Shown here piece after piece: positions 1-6,248 of a DNA stretch of 46,135 nucleotides. Both the position numbers and the translations under genes were made by a program. Position 1 is the stretch's first letter. Each line of letters begins with the position of its first letter. The stretch is taken from contig OMZP01000024.1 in assembly GCA_900315585.1 (NCBI GenBank), positions 1-46,135 of the forward strand, read 5' to 3'. The DNA is from an uncultured Eubacteriales bacterium. Its GTDB lineage: Bacteria > Bacillota > Clostridia > Christensenellales > Aristaeellaceae. The notes beneath the pieces were generated by a model. It was not told the origin of the DNA, did no database searches, and saw only the letters and a program-made list of their open reading frames with translations.

Positions 1-97
1 GGAGGGAGGCGATGCAGCGCATCGTTGACCGAAGCGAAGCACAGCCAGGGCAAAAAAGGCACCCGCAGATGTGCATGGATTAGATGGAATTTAGTAT
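1..97 (-). repeat. Partial copy of a 111-bp inverted-repeat element (MITE-like)
   Basis: This stretch is about 90% identical to the reverse complement of 31843-31953. It ends at 86-97 in GGAATTTAGTAT, which is the terminal inverted repeat of the complete copy. The other terminus is cut off by the window edge. No coding potential is visible. The bases after it (98-168) hold nothing recognisable beyond a GCCTTCCCC-like fragment. Confidence 0.85.
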
Positions 98-168
98 CAT
101 CCCTCAACTGTCCATGATAAGCCTGAAACAATCCCTCAGCCTTCCCCTTCAGGGGCATCGAGCGCCTG

Positions 169-193
169 GAAAACAGCACAGAGTGCTGTTTTC
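169..193 (-). terminator. Perfect hairpin at the end of the SH3-like ORF
   Basis: GAAAACAGCAC (169-179) and GTGCTGTTTTC (183-193) pair over 11 bp with a three-base loop. The T-run lies inside the 3' arm, as in a short intrinsic terminator, and the stop codon of the minus-strand ORF (192-194) falls within it. It could work in either direction; the terminator role is inferred. Confidence 0.45.
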
Positions 194-452
194 AGTGAGA
201 TGGGGACGACAGTCCCGTGGAACGGTGGCACGGCGAAGCCGTGACGGATAAGGTCGTTCCTCCCTCCACATACCGCTCCGCCACCCAGGCGACGCGGTCC
301 TGATAGTCGACCGGCACCCAGCCCTCCCGGGCCTCTCCGGCGCAGGCCAGCGCCATCCCCCGCTTGCCCAGCCCCACCGGCAGGCCCGACGCCCGGGGCC
401 ATTCCCTAAGCAGGCAGTCGCCGTTCAGGCGCACGCTCTCCCCGGCGTTCAC
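192..452 (-). CDS. Small SH3-like protein, C-terminus overwritten by a repeat
   Basis: An 86-residue ORF opens with a GTG at 452-450 that overlaps the TGA of the upstream tail-chaperone-like gene (GTGA overlap), which implies translational coupling. Residues 1 to about 64 resemble a bacterial SH3 fold: a loop with a Gly-Leu-Pro-Val-Gly-Leu-Gly segment, then a 'GW-P-V' stretch and a closing 'WVAERYVE'. From about base 262 downward the frame runs into a copy of the GACGGAT-AGGTCG repeat family, so the last 22 or so residues are repeat-encoded and probably not native. In tailed phages a small gene often sits after the tail chaperone, but no phage function can be assigned here. It is probably a decaying or truncated gene, and expression is uncertain. 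Confidence 0.5.
   Translation of the reverse strand: MNAGESVRLNGDCLLREWPRASGLPVGLGKRGMALACAGEAREGWVPVDYQDRVAWVAERYVEGGTTLSVTASPCHRSTGLSSPSH
218..262 (+). repeat. Partial copy of the modular GACGGATGAGGTCG repeat family
   Basis: The bases read GGTGGC, then a small hairpin ACGGC-GAA-GCCGT, then GACGGATAAGGTCGTTCC. The same order occurs at 37630-37672, where the hairpin is ATTTGC-GCA-GCAAAT. The copy lies inside the 3' end of the SH3-like ORF. Confidence 0.7.
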
Positions 453-766
453 GCCTCCGCCTCCTCGCGGCCGAAGAAGCCCGCCTCCCGCAGGCCGTCG
501 GCGCAGAGCTCCACGATGTCCTCCAGGCTGCCGCCCCGGGCGATGTGCTCGCCGATCAGCGCGCCCACGTCCCGCACGGTCAGCTCCGGCTGCAGCTCCG
601 CCAGGCCCGCCCAGAGCAGCAGCCGCGTGGCGCTGAACTGCCGGTCCATCAGCCGGTCGATGGACATGCCCGCCCGGTCCTCCAGGGCGCACAGGCTGTT
701 CACCGTGTAGCGCAGGTTCCATTCCCTGCCCGCGACGCGCACCGTCTTGATTTCATTTTCATTCAT
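449..766 (-). CDS. Phage tail assembly chaperone-like protein
   Basis: This 105-residue protein has the look of the small tail-assembly chaperones of Firmicute siphophages and gene transfer agents (gp10/TAC-like). It opens with a short beta segment ending 'REWNLRYTVNSLCALED', followed by helices and 'RLLLWAGLAELQPELT', the conserved layout of that family. Such proteins act between the tail-tube and tape-measure genes during tail assembly. The ATG at 766 is chosen because an AAGGGGGAAG site lies seven bases upstream; an in-frame start 42 bases earlier has none. No other tail gene is nearby: a repeat element follows the next small ORF. It is therefore a remnant or a domesticated fragment. Its promoter must lie in the operator array at 808-891, so the divergent repressor probably controls it. 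Family assignment is by memory of sequence pattern only. Confidence 0.6.
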   Translation of the reverse strand: MNENEIKTVRVAGREWNLRYTVNSLCALEDRAGMSIDRLMDRQFSATRLLLWAGLAELQPELTVRDVGALIGEHIARGGSLEDIVELCADGLREAGFFGREEAEA

Positions 767-807
767 CTTATTGCTTCCCCCTTTACAGGTTTTCCACAGC
801 TTATTCA

Positions 808-891
808 CCGTTTCCGGTTAATCCTTATATGGTCCGTATCCGGTTAATTCTCTCCGTTTGCGGAAAATTTAAACCCGTGTTCGGTTAATCC
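808..891. promoter_or_regulatory. Four operator-like repeats between repressor and phage-like genes
   Basis: Four copies of CCGTNTNCGGTTAATYC-like sequence start at 808, 834, 854 and 875. Copies 1, 2 and 4 share CGGTTAAT; copy 3 is degenerate (CGGAAAAT). Spacing is 26, 20 and 21 bp, near two helical turns, so dimers would bind on one face. They sit in the divergent intergenic space just upstream of the repressor promoter, the classical place for CI-type operators. Binding by the adjacent repressor is inferred. Confidence 0.65.
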
Positions 892-895
892 CACC

Positions 896-924
896 TTGTA
901 TTACAGCCCCGGTTCTGCTATAAT
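896..924 (+). promoter_or_regulatory. Sigma-A promoter of the repressor gene (extended -10)
   Basis: TTGTAT (896-901), a 17-bp spacer and TATAAT (919-924), with TG one base before the -10 hexamer. Expected transcription start is near 931. The fourth operator copy ends five bases before the -35 hexamer, which fits autoregulation. Confidence 0.7.
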
Positions 925-953
925 TCCGGTAGCATTATCAAGGAGGGGTCTGG

Positions 954-1613
954 ATGACGCTGAGCGCGAAGCTGAGCCGCCTGAAGGCGGAGCATGGCCT
1001 GACCACCGAGGCGCTGTCCCAGCGGTCGGGGGTCCCGAAAGGGACGATCAACAAGATCCTCAACGGCGAGACCCGCAACCCCACCGTCGCCACGCTCTCG
1101 GCCCTGGCGGAGGCGCTGCGCTGCCCGCTGAGCGAGCTGTGCGGCGAAGCCGCGGCCCTGCCGGAGCAGATCCCCGGCGTGCAAAAGGGGCCCTGGTCGA
1201 ACCTGAAAAACGCCGCCAGCCTGCTGCCAGTCGCGAGAAAGAAGGTGCCGCTGCTGGGAGCCATCGCCGCCGGACGGCCCATCTTCGCCGAGGAGACCAC
1301 CGCCGACGCCGCGGACTGCGACGGCGCGCTGCGCTGCGACTTCGCCCTGCGGGTGAAGGGCGACAGCATGGTGGGCGCGCGCATCCTGGACGGCGACATC
1401 GTGTTCATCCGCCGCCAGGACGACGTGGACGACGGCCAGATCGCCGCCGTGATCGTCGAGGACGAGGCCACGCTGAAGCGGGTCTACCACATCAAGAACG
1501 GCCTGCAGCTGCTGTCGGAGAACCCGAAGTACCCGCCGATGGTGTTCACGCTGGAGGACTACGCCTCCATCCGCATCCTGGGCCTGGCCGTGGGCTTCAC
1601 CAGCCGGCTGTAA
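954..1613 (+). CDS. CI/LexA-type autocleaving transcriptional repressor (HTH + S24)
   Basis: This 219-residue repressor has an N-terminal helix-turn-helix of the XRE type at residues 8-60 and a C-terminal S24/LexA-fold peptidase domain from about residue 98. The S24 features are complete: an Ala106-Gly107 bond in 'IAAGRP', the nucleophile Ser138 in 'GDSM' and the general base Lys175 in 'TLKR'. Proteins of this family cleave themselves at the Ala-Gly bond when stimulated by RecA filaments, releasing the DNA. It should thus be SOS-inducible. An AAGGAGGGG site lies five bases before the ATG. The gene is divergent from the phage-like genes at 192-766, with four operator repeats between, so it most likely represses them and itself. 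A YbaK-like gene follows 27 bp downstream and may be co-transcribed. It may be a leftover prophage immunity repressor or a host SOS-type regulator. Confidence 0.88.
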   Translation: MTLSAKLSRLKAEHGLTTEALSQRSGVPKGTINKILNGETRNPTVATLSALAEALRCPLSELCGEAAALPEQIPGVQKGPWSNLKNAASLLPVARKKVPLLGAIAAGRPIFAEETTADAADCDGALRCDFALRVKGDSMVGARILDGDIVFIRRQDDVDDGQIAAVIVEDEATLKRVYHIKNGLQLLSENPKYPPMVFTLEDYASIRILGLAVGFTSRL

Positions 1614-1640
1614 CGTACACAAAAGAAAGAGGTGTCCCCC

Positions 1641-2123
1641 ATGTCCATTGCCCGCGTCCGTGAATACCTGCGCCCCCTCGGCCTGGAGGGCCGCATATTG
1701 GAGTTCCCCGTGTCCAGCGCCACCGTGGAGCTGGCCGCCCAGGCCGCCGGGGTGATCCCCGCCCGCATCGCCAAGTCCCTGGGCTTCATGCTGCCCGACG
1801 GGCCGATCCTGGTGGTGGCCGCCGGGGACGCCAAGGTGGACAACCCCCGCTTCAAGGCCCAATTCCACGTGAAGGCCAAAATGCTGGGCCACGACGACGT
1901 GGGCGCGCTGATCGGCCACGACGTGGGCGGCGTGTGCCCCTTCGCGCTGAACGACGGCGTGCGCACCTACCTGGACGCCTCCCTGAAGCGTTTCGACACC
2001 GTGTTCCCCGCCTGCGGCAGCGCCAACAGCGCCATCGAGCTCACCCCCGACGAGCTCGCCGCCGCCGCCCAGGGCTTTGAGGGCTGGGTGGACGTGTGCA
2101 AGGGGTGGCGGGAAGAGGAATAA
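1641..2123 (+). CDS. YbaK/EbsC-family aminoacyl-tRNA deacylase-like protein
   Basis: The 160-residue product belongs to the YbaK/ProX/EbsC superfamily, which hydrolyses mischarged tRNAs such as Cys-tRNA(Pro) or Ala-tRNA(Pro). Family signs are 'SATVELAAQAAGV' near residue 26, the conserved lysine in 'ARIAKSLGF', a 'VVAAGDAKVDN' strand-turn and 'VGGVCPFAL' in the second half. It is the free-standing form without a ProRS domain. The ATG at 1641 is preferred over the in-frame GTG at 1632 because the AAAGAAAGAGG site ends at 1632 with good spacing. It lies 27 bp after the repressor gene and ends in an intrinsic terminator. Which tRNA it edits cannot be told from sequence; subfamilies without ProX-like features act on several. 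Confidence 0.85.
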   Translation: MSIARVREYLRPLGLEGRILEFPVSSATVELAAQAAGVIPARIAKSLGFMLPDGPILVVAAGDAKVDNPRFKAQFHVKAKMLGHDDVGALIGHDVGGVCPFALNDGVRTYLDASLKRFDTVFPACGSANSAIELTPDELAAAAQGFEGWVDVCKGWREEE

Positions 2124-2135
2124 AACGGGATATAT

Positions 2136-2164
2136 AGCCTTCTCCTCTGGGGAAGGCTTTTCTT
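2136..2164 (+). terminator. Intrinsic terminator after the YbaK-like gene
   Basis: AGCCTTCTCC (2136-2145) pairs with GGGGAAGGCT (2149-2158) around a TCT loop, with one G-U pair, followed by TTTCTTTT. The stem resembles the GCCTTCCCC repeat family found elsewhere in the window, so a repeat may have been recruited as terminator. Confidence 0.75.
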
Positions 2165-2195
2165 TTGCCACATATTTTGATTTTGTGAACACATA

Positions 2196-2224
2196 TTGAC
2201 AAAGTATTGCGTAGATGGTATAAT
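2196..2224 (+). promoter_or_regulatory. Perfect-consensus sigma-A promoter
   Basis: TTGACA (2196-2201), 17-bp spacer, TATAAT (2219-2224). Both hexamers match consensus, so the downstream lysozyme gene is probably strongly transcribed. The start would be near 2231, leaving a 5' leader of about 50 bases. Confidence 0.85.
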
Positions 2225-2280
2225 TATTACAAATTTATGACTACAAGCCCTGAAATCACGGCATTTTGGAGATTGATACC

Positions 2281-3474
2281 ATGAATACGCAATGCAAACC
2301 ATCGAAACTGCTGCTGCTTCTGCTCCTGGCGCTGGCCCTGCTGCCGGCGGCCATCCCCCATGCGTGGGCGGAGGGAAGCTTCCAGGCCGTGGTGTCGGTG
2401 GATTCCATGAAGGTCTACGCGAAGGAAGCCCCCCACGGCTACCTGGGCGCGCTGCCCAGGGGCACCGAGGTGACCGTGCAGGCCACCGCCGGGAACGCCG
2501 CGCTGATCAGCTACGCGGGCCGGACAGGCATCGCCCAGACCTCCGATCTTTCCCGCGCAGAGACCGCCTCCGAGGCGACCCTGGACAGGGCCATGACGGC
2601 CACCCGGGAGACCCGCATCTATAAAAAGCCCTCCACCTCCGCCAGCTACGCCTCCGTGGCCGCGGGCACGAACGTGACCCTGCTGGCCCTCAACGGCAAC
2701 TGCGCCAAGGTGCGCTACGGCGGCAAGGTGGGCTACATGCCCTACAACCACCTGGGCGAGCCCGGCAGCGCCACCGTGGAGACCCCCGCGGCGGTGGACA
2801 CCACCCCCGTGCAGACCGGCAACGCGCCGGTGGCCGTCAGCCGCGCCTCCCGCGTCTATGCCGACGCCGCCCTCTCCGGCGAGAGCATCTCCGTGAGCAA
2901 GGGCACGAAGCTGACGCTGCTGGCCATCCGCGGCGACTGCGCCATGGTGGAAAAGGGCGGGGCCATCGGCTACATGGCCCTGGGCGACCTGGAGAAGAGC
3001 ACCGCCTCCTCCTCCACCCCCGCCAAGAGCAGCAATCCCTTCGCCTCCGGCAGCAACGAAGCCGTCATCTACGCCTTCCTCACCGGCGAGATGGGCTACA
3101 ACCGCGCCGCAGCCATGGGCGTGGTGGCGAACATGAAGTATGAATCCGGCTACCGCCCGGTGTGCGACGGCGACCGCGGCACCAGCTACGGCATCTGCCA
3201 GTGGCACGCGGGCCGCAAGGACAACCTGATCAACTACTGCATGGAAAACGGCCTGGATGTGGACACCCTGGAGGGCCAGCTGCAGTTCTTCCGCTACGAG
3301 ATCACCACCCGCTATCCCTCCGTGCACGCCTACCTGAAGGGCGTGGAGAACACCGCCGAGGGCGCCTACGACGCGGGCTACTACTTCTGCTTCAACTACG
3401 AGGCCCCCGCCGCCCGCACCAGCCAGTCCACCAAGCGCGGCACCTATGCCCGGGACACGCTGTTTGTGATGTAA
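2281..3474 (+). CDS. Secreted phage-tail-lysozyme-type hydrolase with three SH3 domains
   Basis: The 397-residue precursor starts with a signal peptide (poly-Leu core, cleavage likely after Ala30 in 'HAWA'). Three SH3-like repeats follow at about residues 32-95, 105-165 and 185-245, each with the 'G-V-L-A--G--A-V-Y-G--GY' pattern of wall-binding SH3b modules. The last 135 residues match the phage tail lysozyme family: 'GVVANMKYESGY' places the presumed catalytic Glu288, and 'SYGICQWHAGR' follows. It should bind and cut peptidoglycan outside the cell. The ATG at 2281 has GGAGA eight bases before it. Such domains occur both in phage tail tips and in cellular proteins; signal peptide and own consensus promoter point to a cellular role. 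It is a single-gene unit, bounded by a repeat-type hairpin downstream. Confidence 0.85.
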   Translation: MNTQCKPSKLLLLLLLALALLPAAIPHAWAEGSFQAVVSVDSMKVYAKEAPHGYLGALPRGTEVTVQATAGNAALISYAGRTGIAQTSDLSRAETASEATLDRAMTATRETRIYKKPSTSASYASVAAGTNVTLLALNGNCAKVRYGGKVGYMPYNHLGEPGSATVETPAAVDTTPVQTGNAPVAVSRASRVYADAALSGESISVSKGTKLTLLAIRGDCAMVEKGGAIGYMALGDLEKSTASSSTPAKSSNPFASGSNEAVIYAFLTGEMGYNRAAAMGVVANMKYESGYRPVCDGDRGTSYGICQWHAGRKDNLINYCMENGLDVDTLEGQLQFFRYEITTRYPSVHAYLKGVENTAEGAYDAGYYFCFNYEAPAARTSQSTKRGTYARDTLFVM

Positions 3475-3479
3475 AAAAG

Positions 3480-3671
3480 AAAAGCCTTCCCCTTTGGGGA
3501 AGGTGGCCGAGCAGGCGGCTTGCCGCCGTCGCGAGGTCGAATGAGGTCTTTGACGATGGGCTTCGCGCCTTTCTCATAACAAAGGCGCAAGATATATTGT
3601 TCGAGGACCTCTTCCGTCTTGCTTCGCTTCGCTCGCAATCCACCTTCCCCATAGGGGAAGGCTTTTTTTGT
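3480..3671. repeat. Long inverted pair of GCCTTCCCC/GGGGAAGGTGG repeats
   Basis: The left end reads AAAAGCCTTCCCC-TTT-GGGGAAGGTGGC; the right end reads CCACCTTCCCC-ATA-GGGGAAGGCTTTTTTT, its near-perfect inverse. The 190-bp segment therefore folds into a large hairpin with smaller hairpins inside. It contains GAGGTCGAATGAGGTC, the third module of this family. The T-rich right end can terminate plus-strand transcription, and the left end minus-strand transcription, so it separates two convergent genes. No coding sequence is visible inside. Confidence 0.75.
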
Positions 3672-3673
3672 AT

Positions 3674-4192
3674 TCACTCCTCCACCGTAAACCGCCAGGC
3701 GCAGTTGCAGCTGTCGTCGGTGATATGGGGATAGCAGCTGACCCGCTCACAGCGGATGCGGTCGTCGATGGCGCGGGCAAACTCCCCGAACTCCACCTCG
3801 CCCACCTGCTCGCAGGGGTGCAGCGGCATGCCCTTGCGGGCGCGGGTGTCCTGGACCCGGCAGTACACCGTGCGGAACACGACGGCGTTCTCGCCCTCCC
3901 GCACGAACTCGTGCCGGTTGTGATGGGCGTTGAAGCGCAGGTCCATGGCCCGCATCAGGCCCTCCAGCCCGGGACGCTCCGCGAGGCCCAGGAACCGCTT
4001 GAGCCGCCGGGCCTCGATGGCCGTGTACACCCGCCACACATCCACATCGTGGCGCATGGCGGCGTCCATGCCCTGCTCCTTCTCCACGGACTGGAACCAC
4101 AGCCCGTCCAGGGCCAGCCAGTTCTTGGAATAGACGTTCACCAGGTCCATCAGCTGCTGGCGGCTCAGGTGCTCCAAATGCTCGTTGCCCAT
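3674..4192 (-). CDS. DUF6125-family cytosolic protein
   Basis: The 172-residue product fits the uncharacterised DUF6125 family: an N-terminal 'LVNVYSKNWLALDGLWFQSVEKEQGMDAA' type helix pair, a central 'EARRLKRFLGL', then 'NAVVFRTVYCRVQDTRARKGMP' and a Cys-rich C-terminus ending 'CNCAWRFTVEE' (each quoted in part from memory of the family). There is no signal peptide or membrane segment. Four cysteines near the end (in 'CER-SCYPH' and 'SCNC') could bind a metal. The ATG at 4192 lies one base after the TAG of the GH127-type gene, with its AAGGGGAGA ribosome site inside that gene, so the two are co-translated. Function is unknown; the pairing with a glycosidase is the only clue. Confidence 0.7.
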   Translation of the reverse strand: MGNEHLEHLSRQQLMDLVNVYSKNWLALDGLWFQSVEKEQGMDAAMRHDVDVWRVYTAIEARRLKRFLGLAERPGLEGLMRAMDLRFNAHHNRHEFVREGENAVVFRTVYCRVQDTRARKGMPLHPCEQVGEVEFGEFARAIDDRIRCERVSCYPHITDDSCNCAWRFTVEE

Positions 4193-4193
4193 G

Positions 4194-6134
4194 CTATTGC
4201 CGGTCTCCCTTGCCCCGTCCGATGGGGAACTGTCCGATGCGCAGCGCCGTGCCGCCGAAGGGCACCAGCTCGATCACTTTTTCTTCGCTCTCCCGGATGG
4301 CGGGCACCATGGGCACGCTGGCGGCGCTGCCGCCGTCCATGCCCCAATCCACCGGCGCGGCCTTCACCAGCACCTTCACCGGCGCCTCGCCCTTGCCGAA
4401 GGCGGCGGGTTCGCCCTTGCCGTAGACGGCCTTCATGGGCTCGTCCCGCACCAGCGCCCAGTTCCAGGGCGTCTGGGTGGTCACCTGCCAGCTGCCATCC
4501 GGAAGCCTCTCCCAGTCCTCCTTGGGCTGGAAGGCCATCAGCAGCGGGCCCAGCTCCACCGCGCCGGACTGGTGATACCACTTCGTCACCCGCGGCACCG
4601 TGGGCAGCTCCACCCTTAGCACGTCCCCGGAGCGCCACCTCCGCCGCACGCAGGTGGTGTCCCCGGCGCGCACCTGCATGATCTCGCCGTCGGGCAGGAA
4701 CACCATGGGCTGGCGGGTCCAGAAGGGCATCCGCAGGTACAGCGGGAACTCGCAGGGCTGCTTCACGGACACCTGGATCTCCACCGACTGCCCGAAGGGA
4801 TAGCCGCCGGACACCCTGAGCCGCACCGGCACCCCGTCCAGCGTCGCGCGCACCGTGCAGGGCGCGTAGCTGACGGCCTGCAGGCCGCCGTCGCTGGTGG
4901 CGTACCACAGGGAGGCGGTGAACCGCGGCCAGGCCTGCTGGCTGCTGGCCAGGCAGCAGCCCTCGTTGGGCGCGAAGGCGTACAGGTTGGCGTCGTCCGA
5001 GTGGTTGTACCACTTGCGCTTCTCCCGGCTCACCTTCACCTGGTTCACCTGCTCGTCGCCCTGGTGGGCGGTCATGTCGGCGGTGAAGGCGGCCGGCAGC
5101 GCGTTGTAGGCCAGCTTTTCCAGGATGTCGGCGTATTCCTGGCTGAAATCGCCCAGGCCCAGCAGGGCCTCCAGGGTGCTCATCAGCTCCACCACGGCGC
5201 AGAGCTCGCTGCCCTGGGTGGGGCTGTTGCCATTCAGGTGCTCGTCGCAGATGAACATGCCGCTGGCCACGCCGTGATGCTTCACCAGCTTGGCCCAGCC
5301 GAACTTGAAGCCGCCCTGCTCCTTGAAGCCGCTCTTGAACAGGTTCATCACGCCGGGGGCCTTCAGGCCCATGGCCAGGTTCACACCGTGGGAAAAGTGA
5401 TACTGCGTATGGAAATAGGGCCGCTTTTCGCCGATCAACGGCTCGTTCTTCTCCTCGCCCAGTGCCTCCTTGAGCCGGTCCCACTTGAGGGACTTGCTCA
5501 TGGGCACGGTGTTGGCAAAGGTGTGGAAGTAGTTCGGCCAGTCCAGGGTCTGCCCCCGCAGCTTCCGGCAGAGCTCGATCAGGTGCTTCTGGCCGGTGAG
5601 GTTGTACAGCCACAGCGCCAGCTCCATGTTCTCGCCGCCGCGGGCCACCGCCCACTCCTTCAGGGGGTGTTCCTTCAGATTCGCGTACTGATACTTGAAG
5701 AACCGGTCCATCAGCACCAGCACCCGCTTGTCGCCGGTGGCGGTGAAGTACAGCCGCAGCGCCCGCAGCGCCAGGATCAGCGGCCAGTAATCCTCATTGC
5801 CCTCCGGGCCGAACCACCCGTCCTCCCGCTGGCTGGCGAGGATCCACTCCACGTACCGCTGGGCCTTCGCCTTCAGCGCCTCGTCATCCAGCGTCCAGGC
5901 CAGGGCCACCAGGCCGTCCAGGTAGTAGGGCGCGTGCTCGCCGCCGTCGCCCTCGCCGCCCAGCCAGCCGCAGGCGTCGCCCACGTCGGCCCAGACCTCG
6001 TCCAGCTTCGCGGTCAGCCCGTCGCGCTGGGTGCGCAGCTGGTCCGCCAGCCAGTCCTCCGGCCGGATGCTGCCCAGGGGCAGCGGGGAGAGGGTGTTGG
6101 GCGTCAGGGGAGCCCGGTTGAAGATGGGTTTCAT
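4194..6134 (-). CDS. GH127-type beta-L-arabinofuranosidase-like glycoside hydrolase
   Basis: The 646-residue protein matches the PF07944 glycosidase family, whose founding members release beta-L-arabinofuranose. It has an N-terminal alpha/alpha-barrel (to about residue 400) and C-terminal beta domains. The family's metal/catalytic residues are in place: Glu310 and Cys312 in 'SELCAV' and the Cys393-Cys394 pair in 'NEGCCLA'; in the Bifidobacterium enzyme the equivalents are Glu338, Cys340, Cys417 and Cys418, with Cys417 as nucleophile. No signal peptide is present, so it acts in the cytoplasm on imported sugars. The ATG at 6134 is preferred over the GTG at 6143 because a GACGAGGTG site fits it. 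It is the first gene of a two-gene unit with the DUF6125 gene. Substrate may differ from arabinofuranosides, since PF07944 is broader than GH127. Confidence 0.85.
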   Translation of the reverse strand: MKPIFNRAPLTPNTLSPLPLGSIRPEDWLADQLRTQRDGLTAKLDEVWADVGDACGWLGGEGDGGEHAPYYLDGLVALAWTLDDEALKAKAQRYVEWILASQREDGWFGPEGNEDYWPLILALRALRLYFTATGDKRVLVLMDRFFKYQYANLKEHPLKEWAVARGGENMELALWLYNLTGQKHLIELCRKLRGQTLDWPNYFHTFANTVPMSKSLKWDRLKEALGEEKNEPLIGEKRPYFHTQYHFSHGVNLAMGLKAPGVMNLFKSGFKEQGGFKFGWAKLVKHHGVASGMFICDEHLNGNSPTQGSELCAVVELMSTLEALLGLGDFSQEYADILEKLAYNALPAAFTADMTAHQGDEQVNQVKVSREKRKWYNHSDDANLYAFAPNEGCCLASSQQAWPRFTASLWYATSDGGLQAVSYAPCTVRATLDGVPVRLRVSGGYPFGQSVEIQVSVKQPCEFPLYLRMPFWTRQPMVFLPDGEIMQVRAGDTTCVRRRWRSGDVLRVELPTVPRVTKWYHQSGAVELGPLLMAFQPKEDWERLPDGSWQVTTQTPWNWALVRDEPMKAVYGKGEPAAFGKGEAPVKVLVKAAPVDWGMDGGSAASVPMVPAIRESEEKVIELVPFGGTALRIGQFPIGRGKGDRQ

Positions 6135-6172
6135 GAAATACACCTCGTCCGTATTCTAAGGGTTGCAGTGCA

Positions 6173-6248
6173 ATGAGGAATTAGGAATTAGGAATGGAAA
6201 AAGCAAATCGACATTCATTCCTCATTCCTCATTTCTCACTCCTCATTC
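6173..6248. repeat. Facing heptad arrays (TGAGGAA-type) forming a palindrome
   Basis: On the minus strand, starting exactly at the methyltransferase stop codon (6245-6243), 7-base units TGAGGAG, TGAGAAA, TGAGGAA, TGAGGAA follow one another. On the plus strand from about 6174 the units are TGAGGAA, TTAGGAA, TTAGGAA. The two arrays face each other across about 20 bases, so the whole can fold back. It lies between the methyltransferase and the GH127-type gene. Confidence 0.85.

Noticed and set aside
1..766. Intact prophage
   Set aside because: Only two small phage-like frames are seen, followed by repeats; no integrase, terminase, capsid or attachment site is visible in the window.
3475..3673. 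Small coding genes in the gap between the lysozyme and DUF6125 genes
   Set aside because: The open frames cover only the inverted GCCTTCCCC repeats and lack ribosome sites.
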